From positions 38,426 through 96,826 of the forward strand of contig DKIV01000009.1 of the NCBI GenBank assembly GCA_002454425.1: a DNA stretch of 58,401 bases. The letters run 5' to 3'. Origin of the DNA: Sphingobacteriaceae bacterium UBA6709 (GTDB taxonomy: Bacteria; Bacteroidota; Bacteroidia; Sphingobacteriales; Sphingobacteriaceae). Shown one piece after another: positions 54,563-58,401 of this stretch; the first letter of the stretch is position 1; every line of letters starts with the position of its first letter. A program made the position numbers and the translations under genes. The notes under the pieces were generated by a model. The model saw only the letters and a list, made by a program, of their open reading frames with translations. It did not search any database and was not told where the DNA came from.

Positions 54563-55057
54563 ATGGCAATACAGGTAAAACAACAGAAGTTAGATATAAA
54601 CAGCATCCTTAAAGCAGAAGACAATTCAACTGCTGTGCTGAAATTCTTGTATGGTAGCCAATGGATGGAAACTGCGCTTAAGAGTGCCAGCGGTTACGAT
54701 ATTATTGATACTATTCGTTTAGGCTTGCCTAAAGCTGGTGTTGACACGTTTTTAGAAAAGACAAGCGTGGATCGCGAGAAGCTGTCGGAAGTGCTTCATA
54801 TCAGTACCCGCCAGTTAAACAGGTATAAACCCGAGCAACGCCTTTCACCTGAGCAATCTAATTTCCTATACGAAGTTACGCGCGTTTATACCCGTGCTTT
54901 AGATATTTTGGGCGACAAGGCTACAGCAGAGCATTGGTTAGAAAGGGAGCAATTAACACTAGGTAATCATAGCCCATTACAGCTGTTAGATACTACTGAA
55001 GGTGTCCGTTTAGTAGATAACCTGCTTTCCCAAATCGAGTACGGTTTCTATTCATGA
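54563..55057 (+). CDS. Xre/MbcA/ParS-type antitoxin
   Basis: A 164-residue antitoxin of the type paired with RES toxins. Residues about 35-90 hold a helix-turn-helix (GLPKAGVDTFLEKTSVDREK, LSEVLHISTRQLNRY), and the C-terminal part (RALDILGDKATAEHWLERE ... SPLQLLDTTEGVRLVDNLLS) is the DUF2384 domain that blocks the toxin. The stop overlaps the toxin start by 4 bp (ATGA), so translation is coupled. It normally also represses its own promoter; no clear operator was found in 54479-54562. Confidence 0.9.
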   Translation: MAIQVKQQKLDINSILKAEDNSTAVLKFLYGSQWMETALKSASGYDIIDTIRLGLPKAGVDTFLEKTSVDREKLSEVLHISTRQLNRYKPEQRLSPEQSNFLYEVTRVYTRALDILGDKATAEHWLEREQLTLGNHSPLQLLDTTEGVRLVDNLLSQIEYGFYS

Positions 55058-55512
55058 AGCTTTATCGTATTGCCAGAGAGAAGTACGCCACCGATCTCAG
55101 CGGTCGTGGAGGCCTTTTGACTGCTGCCCGCTGGCATGATCATTTACCTGTACTTTATACATCGGTACAATCTTCCACTTGTATCTTAGAGGAACTGGTT
55201 CATTTAGAAGCTGGTGAAATACACCATGATTTGCAAATGATCGAAATGAGCGTTCCTGATTCTGTCACTCACCTCATAGTTGATCCTCAAGATTTGCCAC
55301 AAAACTGGAATACCTACCCTGCATCAAGGTCACTTGCTAAAATCGGTAACGCCTGGCTCACTGCTAAAAGTTCTATGCTTCTTTATGTTCCCAGCGTTGT
55401 TGATCCGTTTGCTCAAAATGTATTGATCAATCCCCTACATGAAGAAGCGAGAGATTTAAAGATTGAGTCGGTTACGCCTTTCAGGTTCGACGAACGACTT
55501 TACAAAATGTAA
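55054..55512 (+). CDS. RES-domain toxin
   Basis: A 152-residue RES toxin. Characterised members break down cellular NAD+. The three residues naming the family can be seen: Arg in MKLYRIAREK or ARWHDHLP, Glu in CILEELVHLEAGE near residue 48, and Ser in LYVPSVVDPFAQNVLINP near residue 117. The N-terminal RGGLLTAARWH block and the C-terminal NPLHEEARDLKI are also typical. Full length, so the module may be functional. Confidence 0.9.
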   Translation: MKLYRIAREKYATDLSGRGGLLTAARWHDHLPVLYTSVQSSTCILEELVHLEAGEIHHDLQMIEMSVPDSVTHLIVDPQDLPQNWNTYPASRSLAKIGNAWLTAKSSMLLYVPSVVDPFAQNVLINPLHEEARDLKIESVTPFRFDERLYKM

Positions 55513-55564
55513 ATTATCCTGACACATTCCGGCATTTCATTGCAGAAACAACCAAGAGCCGATA

Positions 55565-55643
55565 GCAAATAAGTTGTCAACAGCGGGCAAGCGAAAAAAC
55601 ATCAACACCTGCCCGCTCCGTATACTGTTGACTGCTTATTTGC
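55565..55643. repeat. long imperfect hairpin
   Basis: The left arm GCAAATAAG-TT-GTCAACAG-CGGGCA (55565-55589) pairs with TGCCCG (55610-55615), CTGTTGAC (55625-55632) and CTTATTTGC (55635-55643), leaving a 9-nt bulge on the right arm. About 23 base pairs form. It is too large for a normal terminator; it could be a folded recombination site, a MITE remnant or a structured RNA. The rest of 55513-55828 holds no gene. Confidence 0.6.
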
Positions 55644-55686
55644 GTAGCTACCTTTGTTAAGGCGGTGCAGTGCCGCGCATTTTTTG

Positions 55687-55702
55687 TGATTAGCGCTAAT
55701 CA
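55687..55702. repeat. 16-bp perfect palindrome
   Basis: TGATTAGCGCTAATCA reads the same on both strands. It lies between the RES toxin and the gene at 55829 and is a possible operator. Confidence 0.5.
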
Positions 55703-55828
55703 TCTCACTTGAACGTTAAAGACCTAACAAAAATCAAGCGACTGAAAGTTCTTAGAACTAAGTATTGGTAGAACACATTTTATAAATCCCATTTAAAATT
55801 TATCTTGCTGTTCAAATGATACCTGTCA

Positions 55829-56188
55829 ATGGAATTTGAACTCACTAATGAACAGAGGATATATTTTGGTTTAGAGCCTATCGAACCGCATTGGGATAGA
55901 GTAATACTTAATGGAGATACTTATCGCCAAGCTAGCATTCTTTACTACGATGGCGACATCATCAAAAGACATATTGTCTCAACTAAAAATCAATACCAGG
56001 AAAAGCAATATGATGACTTCACTCGTGACCGAACGATTTTACTACCGAAGACAGGTAAGGGAAAAGAAAAAAAGTTAACTGCTTCAGTCTTAGAAAGTCG
56101 GCAGCCTATAGGTGTATATGCTATAACAGATGTTACAGGTAGAGTTTTAATAGGAAAAATAATCAAAACTCACTGCGTCAGAAAATGA
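55829..56188 (+). CDS. conserved Bacteroidota hypothetical protein, 3' end probably replaced
   Basis: A 119-residue protein that begins MEFELTNEQRIYFGLEPIEP and contains DRTILLPKTGKGKEKKLTAS. These blocks are familiar from a family of uncharacterised Bacteroidota proteins, recalled from memory only. No function can be given. The last residues (IKTHCVRK) are read from DNA that, in another frame, belongs to the mobilisation-gene remnant starting at 56169, so the original C-terminus seems to have been lost in a rearrangement. Confidence 0.55.
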   Translation: MEFELTNEQRIYFGLEPIEPHWDRVILNGDTYRQASILYYDGDIIKRHIVSTKNQYQEKQYDDFTRDRTILLPKTGKGKEKKLTASVLESRQPIGVYAITDVTGRVLIGKIIKTHCVRK

Positions 56189-56318
56189 AAGAGTAAATAG
56201 CTATGCGGAAGCAACAGGTATTACCCCGGCTAACTGGATCAGGCAGAAAGTATTTACCGGTAAGTTTCCAGCTATTTAAGTGTCACCACTGGATGCAGCA
56301 GTTTCTCGAGATATTTGA
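56169..56318 (+). pseudogene. mobilisation protein (MobC/RHH-type) remnant
   Basis: Read from 56169, the frame gives LTASENERVNSYAEATG, then ITPANWIRQKVFTGKFPAI, a stop at 56277-56279, and VSPLDAAVSRDI with a second stop at 56316. This resembles the ribbon-helix-helix segment of Bacteroidota plasmid/transposon mobilisation proteins (a RLTxxE ... YAEATGxTxxxWIRxK ... SPLDAA pattern, from memory). No start codon is in place and both ends are missing, so it is a decayed piece. It abuts the second tRNA repeat. Confidence 0.55.
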
Positions 56319-56324
56319 AGCCTT

Positions 56325-56421
56325 TGGTTCGATTCCAGCTGATACCACCTCACTGGACAGATCGATTAATTTCGATTCTGTCCAGTTCTATATCCAACTC
56401 ATTATTAATCAGCAATATATT
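56325..56421 (+). repeat. direct repeat copy 2 (tRNA-Phe 3' end fragment)
   Basis: Starts at TGGTTCGATTCCAGC and continues through the acceptor 3' strand, the terminator stem and AATATATT. The upstream part of a tRNA is absent, so this is not a second tRNA gene. Confidence 0.88.
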
Positions 56422-56429
56422 ATTAATAA

Positions 56430-56531
56430 GCTGAAAAGAAGAAAAAGGAACGCGAAAAACAGTTAGCCGCAAAAAAGCCGCTAACAGTGATACCCGCGAG
56501 GGTTAGGGTTTTTAAATATGATCAAGGATAA
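56430..56531 (+). pseudogene. possible 3' fragment of a truncated gene
   Basis: Directly after repeat copy 2 one frame reads AEKKKKEREKQLAAKKP and LTVIPARVRVFKYDQG to a stop at 56529, with a stop just upstream and no start codon. The Lys/Glu-rich run followed by an ordered tail looks like the C-terminus of a protein cut by the island. It overlaps the last 20 bp of the antitoxin gene on the other strand. It may also be chance. Confidence 0.25.
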
Positions 56532-56895
56532 ATTTGGGGTCAAGCCTCAGTTTATGGTAAACCGCTTTTAAAAAAGGCACATCGGGTTTGCGCTTTCCGG
56601 TAAGGATTTGCGACAGCTTGGGTTTGCCCATCCCGAGTTCATCGGCAAGCCGTGCCTGGGAAAACTTGTTCTCGAACATGAAGAGTTCGATCGCTTCCGG
56701 CAGTGAGTTGGGCTGCCGGGCTGGTTTCAATTGCAGCACATCATCTTCAAACTGCTCTGCGGCAGCGGTCATCGCAGTTAATTTTTTTACATCGGCTTCG
56801 GTGAGGTTTGCCTCACCCTTGTTCATCAAATCATAAACCTGCAACATTGTTTCGTGATACTGCTTTTCTGAATTTATAACATGTTCCATCGCCAT
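56512..56895 (-). CDS. HigA-type antitoxin
   Basis: A 127-residue antitoxin. The C-terminal half has a helix-turn-helix of the XRE type (KFSQARLADELGMGKPKLSQ, then ILTGKRKPDVPFLKAVYHKL). The N-terminal half is helical and acidic, with EAIELFMFENKF before the HTH. It lies 1 bp after the toxin gene, the reversed toxin-first order typical of higBA. It should bind the toxin and repress the inverted repeats upstream. Confidence 0.85.
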   Translation of the reverse strand: MAMEHVINSEKQYHETMLQVYDLMNKGEANLTEADVKKLTAMTAAAEQFEDDVLQLKPARQPNSLPEAIELFMFENKFSQARLADELGMGKPKLSQILTGKRKPDVPFLKAVYHKLRLDPKFILDHI

Positions 56896-56896
56896 C

Positions 56897-57202
56897 TTAT
56901 TTTTTAAATGCTACTGTTGCGGCATCTACCTTATCGTATTCCGCATGGCTGCCGATAAAAAGGATGAACACCGTCCTTATCTTAAATATGATCAGCGCGA
57001 TCAGCCGGTAGGAATTGCCTTTGATGTTAAACGCATACCGGTCATTGCCCACCGCATCCACGCTGTTGAAGGTATTTCTCATTTCATTAAAGTTCTTCCA
57101 GTCCGCGTTTTTTACCAGTTCATACCAGTCTTCCAGCGGCGTTTCCGCATCGGCATGTGCTCGTGCAAAATCACGCAGGACGGCTTTTGAAATGATCACC
57201 AT
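56897..57202 (-). CDS. HigB-type mRNA interferase toxin
   Basis: A 101-residue RelE/HigB-superfamily toxin. VIISKAVLRDFARAHADAE opens the protein, WYELVKNADWKNFNEMRNTF follows, the core strands are RYAFNIKGNSYRLIALIIF, and FILFIGSHAEYDKVDA is the C-terminal signature with His. Family members cut mRNA on the ribosome. A -7 promoter box ends 4 nt before its ATG. Confidence 0.88.
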   Translation of the reverse strand: MVIISKAVLRDFARAHADAETPLEDWYELVKNADWKNFNEMRNTFNSVDAVGNDRYAFNIKGNSYRLIALIIFKIRTVFILFIGSHAEYDKVDAATVAFKK

Positions 57203-57206
57203 GATA

Positions 57207-57253
57207 CAAATATAGTATTTTAATTATTGAAATACTATTTCATTTTTTGAAAT
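57207..57253 (-). promoter_or_regulatory. higBA promoter and operator
   Basis: TATATTTG on the minus strand (57214-57207) is an exact -7 box. It overlaps a 9-bp perfect inverted repeat, ATAGTATTT (57212-57220) and AAATACTAT (57230-57238). A second inverted repeat, ATTTCA (57237-57242) with TGAAAT (57248-57253), follows. These fit binding of the HigA antitoxin across the promoter. Confidence 0.65.
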
Positions 57254-57298
57254 GATTTGTCTCTGATGTTTTTGAGGGCTATACAATAGCAGGGTCTG

Positions 57299-57415
57299 TC
57301 AATAATTAAAAACTCGTAAATCATTAAGTTTATCGTATTGCAACTCCATCACCTCAAATGCCCTCGCACTCATCTGCTCCAGACCTTTAATAAATTTTCC
57401 ACGCGTGTACGACAT
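57299..57415 (-). CDS. 38-codon hypothetical ORF
   Basis: ATG at 57415 to TGA at 57299-57301. The peptide starts MSYTRGKFIKGLEQMSARAF and is amphipathic and charged. No family is recognised. It may be a fragment left from island decay or a chance ORF. The remaining bases of 57254-57647 hold nothing else I can name. Confidence 0.2.
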   Translation of the reverse strand: MSYTRGKFIKGLEQMSARAFEVMELQYDKLNDLRVFNY

Positions 57416-57647
57416 GTTCTATACCAACGCAATAAGGATCATAGTGACTAGCGCTGAATTTCAATTTACTTAGGGACGTTTCGCCTAAGCGCTGAAGAAA
57501 GTACTCAAGTTTATTACAAACAACATATACAATATCCTCTTGCGGAATTGCTTTTATTCCATTACTGTATCAAACCGGAAACAATATCTCTTTAGGTAAG
57601 TTCTGGCGACCAATACAACTATAAGCAAAAATGATTATATTCATATT

Positions 57648-58157
57648 ATGATTAAGCAATATGAAAAATACAGGGGTATCCATCCCGGGATTATAGTTGA
57701 TAGGGAACTGAAAAAACGTTCTATTAAGCAACGCCCCTTTGCTTTGTCTGTAGAAGAACACCCACAAACATTTAATGCTATTGTTAAAGGTAAAAGAGGA
57801 ATTAGCACCGCATTGGCATTAAAGATTGAACGAGAACTGGGACTCGAAGAAGGGACCTTAGTAATATTGCAGGCATATTATGATATTCAAAGAATTAAAG
57901 AAAAAGAAATCAAAAGCACTCCGAATCTGCATATTCTTACAAAGGCTTTATTTTGGGATACGGATATAGATCATATCGACTGGGAACGACAATACAGGGC
58001 TGTGATTCAACGTGTTTTTGAGCGAGGAAATGACGAAGATAAAAGCGAAATTATTCGCTTTTATGGTACTGAAAAAGTAAAACAGGCTGTCCATGAATTC
58101 TCAATCAGAAGTCCTTACACAATATACCAAGCCAATAAGACTACACACGAATTATGA
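57648..58157 (+). CDS. HigA-like HTH protein with C-terminal DUF6922-like domain
   Basis: A 169-residue protein. Residues 8-75 are an XRE-type HTH of the plasmid-maintenance antidote kind (GIHPGIIVDRELKKRSIKQR, then AIVKGKRGISTALALKIE). Residues 95-150 (LTKALFWDTDIDHIDWERQY ... VFERGNDEDKSEIIRFYG) resemble the domain I know as DUF6922, usually found in antitoxins ahead of AbiEii-type nucleotidyltransferase toxins. No such toxin follows before the window ends, only a 27-codon ORF, so this is an orphan antitoxin or solitary regulator. Confidence 0.7.
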   Translation: MIKQYEKYRGIHPGIIVDRELKKRSIKQRPFALSVEEHPQTFNAIVKGKRGISTALALKIERELGLEEGTLVILQAYYDIQRIKEKEIKSTPNLHILTKALFWDTDIDHIDWERQYRAVIQRVFERGNDEDKSEIIRFYGTEKVKQAVHEFSIRSPYTIYQANKTTHEL

Positions 58158-58240
58158 TGCATTATAACAACACCAGAATAATCTATGCATCGGATATCAA
58201 AGTTTTTGAAATACGACCTGAATCTTTCTTCCTTAAATAA
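58157..58240 (+). CDS. 27-codon ORF overlapping the antitoxin stop
   Basis: Its ATG shares one base with the stop of the preceding gene (TGATG), the usual arrangement for a coupled toxin gene, but the frame closes after 27 codons at 58238-58240. The peptide (start MHYNNTRIIYASDIKVFE) matches nothing I know. It could be the start of a partner destroyed by a frameshift or replacement. Confidence 0.2.
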   Translation: MHYNNTRIIYASDIKVFEIRPESFFLK

Positions 58241-58278
58241 CACTATTCCCGACAGCTATTCTAATATTCCTCATCGTT

Positions 58279-58401
58279 CTACCTAAGCTTCGTTCGTCCG
58301 AGCTCAGGTGTAGGCCAGCCGGGAGTTTCCTTCTTCTCCTGTGGGGGCGCTAAGTTCGCCCAGTAGTCGGCGAACTTCCTGCTCTTGTTATTTTCCAGCA
58401 C
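58279..58401 (-). CDS. partial hypothetical CDS at window edge
   Basis: An open frame enters from the right edge and ends at a TAG at 58279-58281. It gives 40 residues such as RKFADYWANLAPPQEKKETP and WPTPELGRTKLR. Pro/Lys/Glu-rich with an aromatic start, it looks like the tail of a real protein, but the gene body lies outside the window and no family is recognised. Confidence 0.4.
   Translation of the reverse strand: MLENNKSRKFADYWANLAPPQEKKETPGWPTPELGRTKLR

Larger units (their letters stand above)
54377..56421. mobile_element. decayed island integrated at tRNA-Phe
   Basis: About 1.95 kb lies between two roughly 100-bp direct repeats of the tRNA-Phe 3' end and terminator (offset 1948 bp). 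It contains an Xre-RES toxin-antitoxin pair, a large hairpin, a conserved hypothetical gene that appears to be cut at its 3' end, and a mobilisation-gene remnant beside the far repeat. No integrase is present. The tRNA duplication plus mob remnant suggests the relic of a mobilisable element that lost its recombinase by deletion. Confidence 0.65.

Noticed and set aside
55565..55643. Integron attC site
   Set aside because: The arms do not show the expected RYYYAAC/GTTRRRY core sites and there is no integron integrase.
56325..56397. Second tRNA-Phe gene
   Set aside because: Only the T-arm and acceptor 3' half are present; there is no D arm or anticodon arm.
56203..56466. 87-codon ORF running through the second tRNA repeat
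   Set aside because: It crosses mob-remnant DNA, tRNA sequence and terminator; the repeat junction and composition show it is a chance frame.
1..58401. CRISPR array, rRNA genes, intact insertion sequence
   Set aside because: No regularly spaced repeats, rRNA sequence or transposase gene was seen on either strand.

Overview
The window looks like chromosomal DNA from a Bacteroidota bacterium, most likely of the Sphingobacteriales (Pedobacter/Mucilaginibacter-like). The reasons are the -7 promoter motif TAnnTTTG in front of many genes, a dcw cluster lacking ddl and ftsB with a PASTA-bearing FtsI, a T9SS-type sorting domain, LytS/LytTR regulators, DUF4251, and RES and HigB toxin-antitoxin genes. 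All names rest on recognising families by eye; no search was run.

Layout. 1-3.1 kb: glycolytic run pfkA - BadF-like kinase - gap. 3.3-15.4 kb: housekeeping genes on both strands (glgB, a LuxE-like acyl-protein synthetase, tyrS, an AcpH-like protein, a YhcH-like lipoprotein, ligA, dapA, a glycosyltransferase, an alpha-oxoamine synthase). 15.5-31.2 kb: the complete minus-strand division and murein cluster, transcribed mraZ-rsmH-ftsL-like-ftsI-murE-mraY-murD-ftsW-murG-murC-ftsQ-ftsA-ftsZ, with MraZ-type operator repeats upstream. 31.6-48 kb: pgk, then accessory metabolism and envelope genes (methyltransferase, HAD, AraC plus SDR, PNGase F-like secreted protein, GDPD, SRPBCC, two DinB-fold proteins, YhdH-type reductase, a second divergent GAPDH, ThuA, pectate-lyase-like protein). 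48.2-51.2 kb: a LytTR two-component system in an operon with a secreted repeat protein of unknown function. 51.3-54.2 kb: a TauE/SafE transporter fused to a siroheme-synthase-like domain, divergent from a tiny cysteine/methionine-rich leader ORF and a thioredoxin-fold protein that has no cysteine and no internal methionine; then a lipoprotein cytochrome c. 54.3-58.4 kb: tRNA-Phe followed by a decayed mobile island bounded by a second copy of the tRNA 3' end, with Xre-RES and HigBA toxin-antitoxin modules, a mobilisation-gene remnant and an orphan antitoxin-like gene.

The most notable candidate for an undescribed system is the leader/redoxin/transporter locus at 51.4-53.5 kb. A leaderless 27-codon ORF ends in a tract where 8 of the last 12 residues are Cys or Met. 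It precedes a 176-residue protein whose only sulfur atom is in its initiator Met. This is what a sulfur-starvation attenuator controlling a sulfur-sparing protein would look like. A second pattern is that four genes (5604, 9537, 52794, 57202) have a -7 box ending only 4-5 nt before the start codon, which implies leaderless transcripts.
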